A stretch of DNA of 64,000 nt, from positions 247,232-311,231 of the forward strand of contig FMBT01000334.1 in assembly GCA_900095095.1 (NCBI GenBank), given 5' to 3'. This document shows positions 11,581 to 23,348 of the stretch, one piece after another. The DNA comes from Fragilariopsis cylindrus CCMP1102 (taxonomy: Eukaryota > Bacillariophyta > Bacillariophyceae > Bacillariales > Bacillariaceae). A program made the translations under genes and the position numbers. Each line of letters opens with the position of its first letter. Position 1 is the stretch's first letter. The notes below the pieces were generated by a model. That model saw only the letters and a list, made by a program, of their open reading frames with translations, had not been told where the DNA came from and did not search any database.

Positions 11581-12857
11581 ATCTTAGCTTCGTCGTTCGC
11601 ACGTTCGAGTTCGAGTCGGTATATTATATTATTATCCACTGACTTCAGTTTACTCAAAACAATTTTATAGAAAAATATGGTAGTTCTATTGATTCTGATA
11701 CCCCACCGATTCTGTTTTCACTGAGGATGATGATGATTGATTGCAGATCTAACGTTTGATTGTTGCTCACACGATTCCGATGAATTCCCATTTCTCATCG
11801 TCCATTCAAATTCACATCTTCAATATCGCAAATACGTTAGACAATTTTGAGCGCTAGTTGACTAGCTCGATTAAAAGAATGAGCAACCAAGCTCATTCTT
11901 TTTATACACACAGTACTATGTACACTATTTACCTCTATTAGTATTAGGGAGTTTGTAGTCTACTAGGGAGCATCAGGTGATTAGACACATTTACAGATTA
12001 CGAGTCTTATGCATTCCGTCCATGTGGATTAAAAGAACAAAAAGACCTATGGCATACTGTGTACATACAAGGAAGGATGGGATTGAATTATGAACAAGCC
12101 ATCACATTCATTATTGGGAATTAATGACTCAAGAAAAATCACCACCATGGCATCACAAATTGGTTACACACAGTTGGTTAGTATTCGGGATCCGAGTGAG
12201 TGTGATGCTCACAACGAAGTAAAGGCAGGAGTTAAGACATTCATCATTTGTTCTAATATCCTGACACGAACAGCAAGACACATGCAAGCAGAATCCGCAC
12301 CTGCTATTGATCATTATGTGTAAGTTAAGTTTATGCTGGGAGGTCATAATATCCCTGATACGATTAAAGTAAAATTGCAGCTTTGAATACATTCCTTCAA
12401 ATAATAATAGAATACATAAAAACTTATTGTACAATACTGTATATAAAGAAATGTTGAAATGGATAAAACTAATTGTTGGTAATAATTTCGAACGTATCAC
12501 ATCATAGTATTTAATACTCCTTTAGAACCTAAGAAACTAAGTCACGCACATATTTGACCGAAAGCTGTACTCCTAAATGTCTAACTCTAATAAACATTTT
12601 GTCAGAGATGACTTGTTGTTTTGAATTGCCTCAGCCATAAACCCCTACTTGGAACAAGAGTGATGACAATTATCAATTCATCTAGGAATCACTGTACAGT
12701 GTACTCGCTGGTAGGTAAAGAATGAATCGAATCGAATCAATCCTTCTTATCCGAAAAAATTGTCTTTCGGGTTTGTTGAACAGATATTATCAAGACAACA
12801 TGATACATATATTTCCATGCTGCATTTTGATTTTCTCCAGACCTTCGTCCGTCCAAC
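11581..12857. other. Intergenic region
   Basis: No gene can be supported. An ORF at 12090-12323 (plus) has no domain and no homologous look. The region holds the 5' side of the DUF1350 gene and the 3' side of the FGE-like gene. Confidence 0.5.
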
Positions 12858-14598
12858 TTACAATTCATTCGAATATCGTTCTCGTTTCTTCAGGACTCTT
12901 TTCTTCTTCTTTTCTACGCCAATATTCATCATGGCATCATCGTCCCTGTCCTCCTCCTCCTCGTCGTTATCATCATAGTCATTATCATAATGTTGATCTT
13001 CCCATCCCATCTGTGGAATCGCATCTCGTTTACCAAATTGATCTTCTACGGATAGATGTCCATGGGAGGCTTCATCGTGATCGACATGATGGTATTCAAT
13101 TCTTCTTTTGGGTGCCTTGGCACATCGAAAGCCGACATTGGCTGTGGTGGTGGTGGCATGAATAGTTGATCGCGCACCTAATGTCGCCGCATGATTCGCG
13201 GACCCATTTAATGTATCCACAAATGATGCTCCACGGACGATACGTGCCTTGTGTTTTCCACCTCGCATCCATTCCCAAACATTTCCTGTCATGTCGTAAA
13301 AACCAAGTGCGTTCGGTAGATATTTTTAACGGGTGATGTAGCTCGATAACCATCGGTACCATCATTTTCGTTGGGAAAATTTCCTGGCCCCATAAATTAG
13401 CATGTTTGTTGGCAAGTTCCCAGTTGTTATCTTCATCACCCCATGTATATAGAGTACGATTGGATGGACCGAAATTCCCCGCCCTAGCTGCAGCTTCGTA
13501 TTCCCATTCTCCTGGTAGCCTTTTGTTCACCCACTTACAATATTCTGCTGCATCTCGATGCGAAACGTGTACTACCGGATGGTCTTCTCGGTGCTTAAAT
13601 GTCAGAAATATCGATTAAAAAGAATAGGAAATTATGAGTGGGAATGTCAAGATCCTAAGATCTACTTATGTACAGTTATGTGTGTGTGTATGCGTTAATA
13701 TCATTTACCTTGTAGCTAGAATTCGGTCCCTCTGGACGTCTCCAATAAGCTCCATCAACAGAAATCCAGTGTTGTGCTTCTGGATCATTTTCATCTTCGT
13801 CGTTACTTATTAGATCTAGAACCATACTTTCTAATACGAACGACCATCCAAATTTTTCTGCCTATATAACACCAAACATAATAATATAGATAACAGATTA
13901 AAGTAAGCGTATAGCGTAAGCCAATAATAAGTACAGCCACATCCGCAAGAGAAATCAGACAAAGGTATAGTCTAAAGAAGTACAGGAAACAAAATAGAAA
14001 CACATACTTCTGTCTCGTAATAAGTCGCTCGAACAAATTTCCAAATTCCTTATTAGTTACCAACGTTGCATCTAAAAAGTATGGATCGACATGTACAACC
14101 TTTGGTGGGACAACTCCACCATCCAATGGATGTTCTTCTACCGCACCAAATGCTTTTGGTGATCGACCCGTAGTAGTAGTAGTAGCAGTTTCGTCACCAT
14201 TCGTATTAACCGTTCCAGGATGTCGACGTTGTTTTAAAACTTCTTCACGTTCATGTTCGGGTATATCATGAACTGGTCGAAGTGGATGATGTAATAGATC
14301 TTTTTCAGCAATATTTTTATGAATCCCATATCATCATCGAATGATGTGCCGAAAATGTATCGTATACCATTGTCTTGATCGAAACTAACTCGTCGACCAG
14401 TATTTCCTCATGTTTGCCAACATATATCATACCATCATAATTTTCATCATTTGGATCAGGATGATCCTCCAAATTCGTACCCCATTCTTCGTCTACTACT
14501 TCTGCTTTTTCGCCGTTGTTCTTGGTGGCAGCAACTACTATCAAATAAGATGCCGATATGGCGATGACAAATATCGGTACTACTTGTCGTACTTTCAT
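12858..14598 (-). CDS. FGE-sulfatase-domain protein, SUMF2/pFGE-like
   Basis: The start at 14598 gives a signal peptide (MKVRQVVPIFVIAISASYL...), so the protein enters the secretory pathway. Domain landmarks in order are YFLDATLVTNKEFGNLFE, AEKFGWSFVLESM, HPVVHVSHRDAAEYCKWVNK, LPGEWEYEAAARAG, DMTGNVWEWMRGG and NVGFRCA. Formylglycine-generating enzymes convert a sulfatase cysteine to formylglycine using two cysteines before NLGFRCA. Here that stretch reads RGASFVDTLNGSANH and lacks both, as in the SUMF2 paralogue, so it is probably non-catalytic. There are two introns (13862-14003 and 13594-13708). Breaks at homopolymers 14352-14355, 14314-14318, 13388-13391 and 13323-13327 are each restored by one base. 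It is divergent from the methionine aminopeptidase gene, with 408 bp between starts. The C-terminus is acidic and then lysine-rich. Confidence 0.8.
13594..13708 (-). other. Intron in FGE-like gene
   Basis: The donor GTAAAT follows TACAAG and the acceptor is TTTAAG before CACCGA. It is 115 bp, phase 0, joining SSYK to HREDHPVV. Confidence 0.75.
13862..14003 (-). other. Intron in FGE-like gene
   Basis: The donor GTGTTT follows the codon TAT and the acceptor TATAG precedes GCAGAAAAATTT. It is 142 bp, phase 0. The join gives TRQKY-AEKFGWSF, matching the FGE consensus. An alternative GTATGT donor three bases earlier breaks phase. Confidence 0.6.
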
Positions 14599-15006
14599 TA
14601 TTAACACTTGCAGGCTATTCGGTAGTAGGTATCATGGAATATTTTGTTCTACTGTGTATGTCATTGTTCAGTATTGTCATTCGTCGTGTATGTAAAATAA
14701 AAGAATAAATTCAAAAATACCGCTATGGAGACTATCATAGCTCTTAAAATTGAGCCACATATCCTGTCTGTACGGCTATACGCAGTGACATCATATTATT
14801 ATTATTATGCGTTAATCACGCACATGACACATTCTTCAATTTTTTATTACAGAAAAGATCGAAGCAAACAAGAACGAACACCAACAACAAAATCAGAGTT
14901 CATCGCATCTGCTCATCGAATACTGCCTTACATAGCTATCAGTAGCCCCACTTTTTCCAAATCAACAACAAGTTACCTCACTCGTAAAACGATCCCACTG
15001 TCAAAA
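14599..15006. promoter_or_regulatory. Bidirectional intergenic region (FGE-like / MetAP)
   Basis: 408 bp separate two divergent start codons, so both promoters must lie here. No specific box was recognised. Confidence 0.4.
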
Positions 15007-16603
15007 ATGATGTTCAAGATTGGTTTATATTCGTTCCTATCATTTTTAATATCATGTTATTGGTTCATGCCTTCATCGTCATCGTCGATGGTAGTAGCCT
15101 TTTGTAGCCTACTACTACTACGACGACATATAATATCATAAATAGCGCAGTACAAGTCCCGGAGCAAGATCAGCAGCAGGCATCATCATCATCAACAATT
15201 CTTCGTATGAATAAAAGACGTCTTCAAAGAAAAAGTCGCCAGTTTCAAAGAGTAAAGGTTTCGGTGCTGCTGCTCCTGCTGCTGTTCAGGCACCATCACG
15301 TATGATAGATACGTTTCAATATGCTGGAACGGTAAACCAGGAACACAATCACCACAACGAAAGATCAAAAGAGTAACACTCAACTTATTCTACCAGATTA
15401 TGCATTAGATGGACGACCGAAGAAGGGTAGCAAATCACCATTATTACCATGGATAATTGAAGTGAAGACACCGGAAGAAATTATTAAAATGAAAGCATCC
15501 GGAAAATTAGGACGATACATCTTAGATTTAGCAGGTCGGGCTGTCGCACCGGGTGTCACAACAGATGAAATTGATACTATCGTCCATGAGGCTATATTAG
15601 AGGCTGGTGCCTACCCATGTACGTTTTTTTCGTTTTTCGTCGTGATGTATATCTCTTGTTGTTATTGTTATTATTATTAAAATTGCCTTTTGTTCATATG
15701 AATGTGGAATGACTAAAATTTTTCTTCTTCTTCGTTTTTTGTTTTTGTTTTGTGATGGAAAATAGCTCCACTCAACTACCATGGATTTCCTAAAAGTTGC
15801 TGTACGAGTGTCAATGAGGTGATCTGTCATGGTATTCCTGATGATCGGAAACTTATGGAAGGTGATGTTGTTAATGTTGATATTACAGTATATTTAGATG
15901 GTTATCATGGAGATTGTAGTGAAATGTTCGTGGCTGGTCAACCCGATCCACAAGCGAAAGCCTTATTACAAGCAACTTACGATTGTTGGATTAAGGCATG
16001 TATGTTTGTCCAACCGGGACGGGACTATAAAGAATTAGGTGCAATAATGGAAGATCATATCGCACCACTTGGTTTTGATAGTGTACGTAACTTTTGTGGA
16101 CATGGGATTGGTAGTGTCTTCCATACCACACCGAATATTCTACATTATCGTAATAATGAACCCAACGGACAAATGGCAACAGGTCATACATTTACAATCG
16201 AACCAATGATATGTGAAGGTAGTGCAAAGGTTTTGAATTGGCCGGATGATTGGACAGCAACCAGTAAGTATTATATTATATATTGTTTCTCTTCCATGAT
16301 ACCCTGTTTGTGTTTTCGCGAAAAATGCTTTTTCATTTTTTTTCTCCTCTAACCGCATCAAAAAAAAATTATATTCTATTTTAACAATATTTAAGCTGTT
16401 GATGGGAAACGTTCAGCACAGTTTGAACATACGCTTGTGATAACACCGGATGGAGTGGAAGCAATGACTGGGAAGGATGAAAATTCAATGCTTCATTTTG
16501 GGAGAAAGAATCACAAGTTCATAAAGGATTTTGGTTGGGAACCTCTGAGGCTGCCAAGAAAAGAGCGGAAACAATCAATGCTGCAATATTAGAGTCGTCA
16601 TAG
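15007..16603 (+). CDS. Methionine aminopeptidase type 1, organelle-targeted form
   Basis: It removes the initiator methionine from nascent proteins. The start at 15007 gives a hydrophobic leader ending SMVVAF, resembling the ASAF-type cleavage motif of diatom plastid preproteins, so a plastid location is inferred. Catalytic landmarks are NYHGFPKSCCTSVNEV (His), VDITVYLDGYHGDCSEMF (two metal-binding Asp), FCGHGIGSVFH (His), FTIEPMICEG (Glu) and AQFEHTLVIT (Glu). Introns lie at 15619-15765 and 16264-16395. Several one-base breaks occur: AAAA at 15213-15216, near 15331, near 15390, and TTTT at 16496-16499. Adding a T at the last restores a C-terminal KKRAETINAAI ending at 16603, the usual diatom MetAP tail, instead of the stop near 16592. 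Confidence 0.88.
15619..15765 (+). other. Intron in MetAP gene
   Basis: The donor GTACGT and acceptor AATAG enclose 147 bp in phase 1. Splicing joins GAYP to SPLNYHGFP, the canonical MetAP sequence. Confidence 0.85.
16264..16395 (+). other. Intron in MetAP gene
   Basis: The donor GTAAGT and acceptor TTTAAG enclose 132 bp in phase 1. The join gives WTATTVDGKRSAQFEH as in the family. Confidence 0.85.
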
Positions 16604-16609
16604 AAATAT

Positions 16610-16644
<35 letters not shown>

Positions 16645-17235
16645 CTTTAATTTATTTATATAGATATTTCGTGAACCAGGTGTCCTTTTTGTCTCTTGTT
16701 TTACTTCCATCACGAACCAATTTTTGAATTAGAGATTATTATCGATCTATTGACCTTTATATTGGTCCATTTTACGATCAGAAGGTATGCAACTTGGCAA
16801 ACAAATAAATAGTACATACACTATAACTCATCATGCAAGATGCACTATGGCATAGCATTTTTTTATACATGAACAAGAATTCAATTCTAATGAAAATTCT
16901 GACATAATGTTATTATATTGCACTATTTCGTACGGTCGATGTTATGACTTTCGATTTTAATAATTGTCTTTTATTTATGGTTATGATTTTCATACGAGAC
17001 TACTAGTACTTGTGAAAATACTATGATTATTTCTCTAATTTTGAGCTGCGTGATCAATTATTTCGACTCAATTGATTCTTCATTCCTTCATTCAAACTTT
17101 GACACGCAAAAAAGGCATATAAAGATTCCAACAAACACAAACAACACATCACGACTTGTTCGATTTTTGTATCACACCATGTTATTTATGTTATGATTCG
17201 ATTCCTCCTTATTCCTACGCTATTGTTGAAAAAAC
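16604..17235. other. Intergenic region with AT microsatellite
   Basis: It contains an ATAC/(AT)n run at about 16612-16643. Nothing else is recognised. The right part is the promoter of the sorting nexin gene. Confidence 0.55.
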
Positions 17236-20200
17236 ATGTCTGTAATAAACGAAAAGAGAGAGGAGAAAGAAAATCCGGAGGTAGCACCGTTACAAACATT
17301 AACGGCTGATACAAAAGAGGAAGCTTTGCCATCAACGCCGGCTTCATTTTTATCTGATGCCATTCGACAAAACTTGACGACGAGCTTGTCGAGCCTGTAT
17401 ATTCTACCTCAAAGGTGTTGCTGGTATACTGGGAGGAACATTCTTGTGTAATCCAGTCTACTTTATTCAGACCGTATTTAATCTGTTGAGGACGATACTT
17501 GGTTTAACTCTTGGGATCGGTTTTGGAGCTGGATTGGCTAATCATGTTTTCCATCAATTACAAAAATGGCAAAGGGAATATGATCGAAAACAGCAAGAAG
17601 AATCGAAGGTAGAAGCACAATCCCGACGACGAAAGATTCTGGAACAATCAGCTGCTGGTCGACTATCGCGTCAGAAAGTATCTTTGTCAACGAGAGGAGG
17701 AATAGATGGTGGTGTTTCCTCTATGCCATCGATCGGAGACGCTGTGAGTGCAGAAGATGGAGATACCTATTTGAGCTTGATGAGCCAGGCAGGTTATCCA
17801 ATTCATGATCGGATTTTACGAGGACAAGTTCTAAGAAAGGATCATAAATTTTGGAACGTATATTATCGATTCACAGATACGCGGATACCGATACAGCAAG
17901 GAGTCCGCATGGTAGGGGCAGAGTGGCCAGCTTTACCAAAACCAGTTACAAGAGAATTAGGACGATTCATAGAGCACGTCATGAGAGATTATGTAAGTGG
18001 ATGGTATTCATTATTTGATTCTGGGATACTTCACAGAACTGAGCAAGAGAAACGAGATGATGGCATTCCACGGGATGGTGGAGACAATGATGAACAACAT
18101 GATTCAAGTACCAGCAGGAATTCTAAAAGTTCTATTTCTGTAACAACAGTGGAGGAACAAAATCAACAACAGCAAAATGGTAATGGCAATATAATTAGTC
18201 CAAAAAACGTACAACCCACTCGAACCTCAGTAACAACTGGCTCATCTTCTAATCTACTCCCAAAAGACCCTACTAAAGGTTCTGTACAGAACAACGAAGG
18301 AGAGGAACGTCATCGGTCAGGAGTGCCTCGCAAAATGGTATTTTCCACCTTAACTCATCGGAGAGCTCCTATGGTCGATTGCTGCTACAGAATGATGTCA
18401 TCGGCTTTTGGAAATTTAGCAACACGTGCTGAGCATGTCAATTTACTCGAATTGGTCATGATCAAGTGGAGTCAAGTATTAGGACACACAATTTCAGAAT
18501 ACCGAACTTTGCGAAAGGCTGCTCAGGATAAAAAGATACAACAATCACATATGAGTAGCAGTACCAGAAACAGCGATGACAGCAGCATTACATTGCCAGT
18601 ACCATCTGAAGTTGAGGTGACGAGAGAATTTCTCCTGACGGGGAAACTCCATCGTGCGGTTGTTTTTGGTCTTGATATTCCATCGTTACTATTTGCTGAC
18701 GCTACGGGCGAGGAATGTGGTCTTGGAGGAGACAACGACGACGAGGGTGGTGATGTTAGGGATCCAATACAAGTATTGGAGTCTCGTTTGTATCATTCAA
18801 ATATTCTGAAAGAATGTGAACTTGATTACAATCGCGTCTTGGCTAATCGATTAATACGGACCTTGATGCCAAAATCTGAAACGAATTCACAATGTGTTGT
18901 GGCATTAGTAACGGAGATAATAGCTGGTACTGTCTTGACACCCTTAATGAATCTATGGATACCTTCTTTTTTGAATGGCATAATTGTTAAGATATGTCTA
19001 CTCCGTCCACCGAAGAGAGTGACGGTACCGCTACTATAGTAGCGAACCCAGCAATACCGATGATAATCATTCAAACACCGCTGCAACAAATAATGTCGGC
19101 GACATTTCTCAGGAACCGATCGAGCCATTCACGAATGACACACATTCTTTGAAGGAGCCAGTCGATACAATTCGAAGCAATACCATTGCACAAGCTAATA
19201 TGGGTATAGTAGTAGTTAATAATATAGCAGAACAAACGAACGCACAGACCCGAGAGATGGCCAACGAACCATCGACTAGATCAGACTCATCTACGATTAA
19301 ACTACAGGACGCACATGGGGGCAACATATCAACAAGTTCTAGGGGAAAAGATACTGATAGTAAAGAAGATGGAAGCAATACGATAAGAATAGAATATATG
19401 ATTCTGACATTGTCATCGTTGGCCCTTACGGACTTAGCAAAGTTCACGGGTTTTGAGGAATGCCGAATAGCTAGACAAAACCACGAAGAAACAGAAGTTG
19501 ATTGGGACAATGCCGAATGTCAGCACTCTATTCTCAAACTAGTTTTGGTAGTCGAAACAGTATTATTAGATGGACGGTGTGCATATGCGGACACTAACTT
19601 GTTCCCAGACTTGCTGCCGGTGTTAAATGGCGATGATAATAATGAGGACGATGATGATAATAATAATATTAGTACGGTTATTCAGGAAAAAGCATCTCTT
19701 ACGGAACTTCTCATGGATATGACATCGAATATGGATACTTTTGAGGAACGAATTGATGAATTCTTGACTCAAAATCCTGCAGTTCCTCGGCATGATCGAA
19801 CTAGTAATGATTTTGAGCCAGGTGCAGATGAAATATCTGCCATTAGAACTCTCATCTCGACCTGGCTCCATACTGGACAATTGTTTAGAGCAATTAAATT
19901 GATTTGCAAAGCTGCTGATAGTATCTTAGTTGCATACTATGCCAATGGTGCGTTCCTGTCGATGAAAGACGATAGGGAAAGATTCGCGAGACAAATGAAA
20001 GTCCTAGATGGAGTAGATATCATGGTTGACACAATGTCTGTATTGGCAAGTCAAAGACTGGTATTGTCCGAGGCATTCGACCTATTGCCATCTATAGCAG
20101 CAGACATTTCATCGAACGATGTCAGCACACCCAAGAGCAATCCTGTAGTGAGCGATATTTCTCAGTACTATGGACGTCAATCCACACCAAGATATCTTGA

Positions 20201-22988
20201 CTTCCAACGCAATGAAGCATTCGCTGCAAGCTTAAGGGCCGAACGCGAGCGCCGCTGGCGATCCTGGCAGACCCGAAAAATGGATAAAGACATCCAATCA
20301 GTAGTACGGAAAACTGCATCACCTCGAGAAAGTGAGCTCCATTCCGAAATGCACAATTTAGCTCGACTTTTTCACAATGGAACATCCATAATGACAATCA
20401 GGACGCTGCCAGAAAGAGGGAGAAAATGGAGGAGTCACCCAAATCAGCTTCGGATGAAAAGGTATCGGTATCGCTTCTGACGGTAGAGATAATTTCGAGT
20501 AGGCGCCGGATTGAAGTCCCTGATGATGATTCCTCATTCTTATTGAGGGCGCAGTCGCGCCCGCTTAATCCATTAAGTATTCATCTCGATGATAGGAACC
20601 ACGATATGAGTTACAAATGCTTTCTTGGCACATACGAGGAACCGGCAACACCTCAGGGGTCGTCTCGTTACAGTGGTGGTCGGTACTTGAGGCAGTGCTT
20701 CCTACAGTACTATCCTAGTGATAGAACAGCTCTTATCGTATTACAGAAGGATGTGAGAAAATTAGACAAAAGAAAAGGAAACGGCTTAGCAAATGGATCA
20801 GGGCAAGATAAAGGAAACGATGAACTACCAGTGACTTCTTATTTTTCTCACAAGTTTTTACGACAAAGATACCTGTGCCAGAAAGTTACAGCAACTCAGA
20901 GCTTCCTCTCCAGCTCTCTCATGGAATCAACGGACTTCAATGCTTTTCCTAGGACCGGAAAAGCTCTAGATTTTGTCTACCGAATGTCGCTCTTTGATCG
21001 TCCTGTTGTTGATTTGGCGGGTAAGCGATTTAAAATTGAAGACTCAGCGAGTCGCGGAGTTCATCGGGCAGATGCGAGTAGTTTTGAAGTGAGCGACGCA
21101 TCACTGACGTATGTGTTGCTCAAAATCGGGAAGGACCACGGATCAAAATCTTCAAAAGATCTGGGAGTTGGAAACGTCGAGACTGGTCCTGATGGTTATC
21201 CTGTTTTGTTTCTTAGGTTTACAAAGTCTGGGGACCAAACTGGTACGGAGCTAAAGCCTTACAGACTTTCATTCGTTCGCGCTGCTCTAATAGTGACATC
21301 AGCGAGGCAAGAAGCACAGCTCCAAAGTCTAATCGAATGTGTGAAAGCTGGCTCAGCAAAAAGTGCAACGAAAGCGCGAACAGAAGAACGACTGAGACCT
21401 ATAAAGAAGATTTTGTATTTTGCAAACGATAGAGCCGATCATCATTGCCTCAATCAGGACTTGAAGATTGGTCATTTCATAGATCGAGGGCAGCTTCAAA
21501 GAAATGGCTTATTAAATTTACGCCATCCGACTTCGATATTACAGCTAGATGCCAAAGTGGAAGGATCAGCTCTAGCAAAAGAAGTTCCTATCGCCTCACT
21601 TTCGAGTAATTCTCACGCTCAAGATACAGTCATTTATAAAATTCGGTGCACTGTCTTTGTAGAGCTAGACGATCCTAATGAAGTAACGAATGAGTTGGAA
21701 CCTTATGCTTTGGACGACGGATCATATGCAACTGTATATAGAGAAGAATTCGTTGTATATCGTTCAATGAAGGAGTTTCAAATTCTTCATAAACAATTGA
21801 AGAGTCAAGTTGCATTGACAGAGTCCACAATGTCGACTGGAAATAGAATTGTTGGGGCTGCAACTGCTGCTTTAAGTACCAGTAGCCGCAGTCTGTATCG
21901 ACGACGAAAACAGATTCTCATTCCCTCGTTAGCACAGGCTGGAAAAATTGGATCAATGGGAATCACACAAAGATCAATCACGAAGAGAGTGGAACTTCTT
22001 GACGAGTACATCGGCTACCTGTTATCTTCCAATTCCCTATTGAAACGTTGTTCTGAGCTACTATTTTTTTAGGTGCATCCTATCCTTTCCCACCCGAAGT
22101 AACGGTTACTAAAGCAAATCTAATGTTATAGATTTGCTAGGGCGCACGGATTTCATCCGCAGTGTAGCGCTAAAGGATGGTACCGAAGGGACCAAACTGA
22201 AAGTAAAAAATTCACCCAAACAAATTCCAGCGAAAAAGCGAACTTCATCTACCCGTAGAAGATCATCAGTTGAGACGATAAACGAAAATTCAGGAGAGAG
22301 AGTATCGAATCTATAAGTATGGATCCAGCCATCCTAAACAAGGTCGATCAAGTACCATTGGCCGAAGTTAGAAACCGCATCGTTGAATTGACTCGATTAT
22401 CTTTTAGTTTTGAAAATGCTTCATTTGTAAGAAGTCAGATGTTGTCTGCTTTGGAAACGGCATCTTTTGTTGCAGTTGCTAAACAAAGCGATTTCCGACG
22501 AGTGTTACACGACCTACACGCTCGTAATTTGAGTGGTGATGCCATTGGAGGATGGATTCGAACTCTTCTCGACATCCTTTGGCCTGATGGTGTATGGGGA
22601 AAAGCCAAACCACTCCTTACGAAAGAAGAAGAAGATAGGTTGAGAGACGAAGCAAAGATAAAGTTACACGAAGGCTTTCCGGATCAATTTCGCAAAATTC
22701 TTGGAAAAGAATTAACAGTAGACGGACTCGAGTAAGTTATATATTCATTTGTTCATTGTTTTCTTCTGCATGCATCCTTATAGCCTACTCCATACAACTT
22801 TATCGGGATAATATCACGACTAACCAAATTTCGCGCGCTTTACAGTATGATTCACGAGATGCTACAGAACAAAATCATTGTCAAAAGTCTATTCTATATG
22901 TTACTTGATCTTCTTTGGATTGAGGTTATTCCTGAGCTAAGAGATACTTTACCATGTGCATCGGCAATCGATCTAGATCTACTTTAGC
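17236..22988 (+). CDS. Large sorting nexin: membrane segment-PXA-PX-Nexin_C (SNX13/14/19/25-like)
   Basis: Proteins of this class tether endosomal, vacuolar or ER membranes by binding phosphoinositides and lipids. The N-terminus has a hydrophobic segment (about 17410-17560, including FNLLRTILGLTLGIGFGAGL). The PXA domain follows at about 17900-19000 (GRFIEHVMRDYVSGWYSLF; ending LNGIIV). A long acidic middle region could hide an RGS-like domain. The PX domain lies near 21600-22070 (EEFVVYRSMKEFQILHKQL, ITQRSITKRVELLDEYIGYL). The Nexin_C domain spans about 22319-22735 plus a last exon at about 22848-22988 (IVKSLFYMLLDLLW). The frame changes at several single-base positions (near 17402, 18990, 19040, 20385, T7 at 22064-22070, 22125, 22316). 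The T7 case is clearly restored by one base (LFFLGASYPFP). I annotate one gene across the breaks. Confidence 0.8.
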
Positions 22989-23348
22989 TAGCTTTCCTTA
23001 TAAAAGAAATTGTTCGGTTACAAATAGGTCCAGATTTTTTAAATAATGCTATAAGATTTATTAGTGTGTATTGTGTAATCTATTAAGCAACAGCTGAGAC
23101 ATGTTTGCAGCTCTCTGAAACCTCGGATGATTCAACTTCATTGTCCGCATTTTGGACCTGAAAATTTCCTGTCTTCATTGTAGTCTCCTTACACGCTGCT
23201 GTCTCAATTCACCTTTTGTTGACAAAGATGCTTGTATTCTGTTTCTGCCTCATTTTTAATCAAATCGTCGTCACATGCCTCCAGTTGTATTACATAATGA
23301 CTAACTACTTGGCGTTGGTTGTGATGGTGGTGCTTTCTCCTCTTCGAT
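22989..23348. other. Convergent intergenic region
   Basis: This is 3' flanking sequence of the sorting nexin (+) and the PAS gene (-). No gene is seen. Confidence 0.6.

Noticed and set aside
12090-12323. 77-codon ORF with a good ATG
   Set aside because: No domain was recognised, and an equally long ORF lies antisense. I could not support it as a gene.
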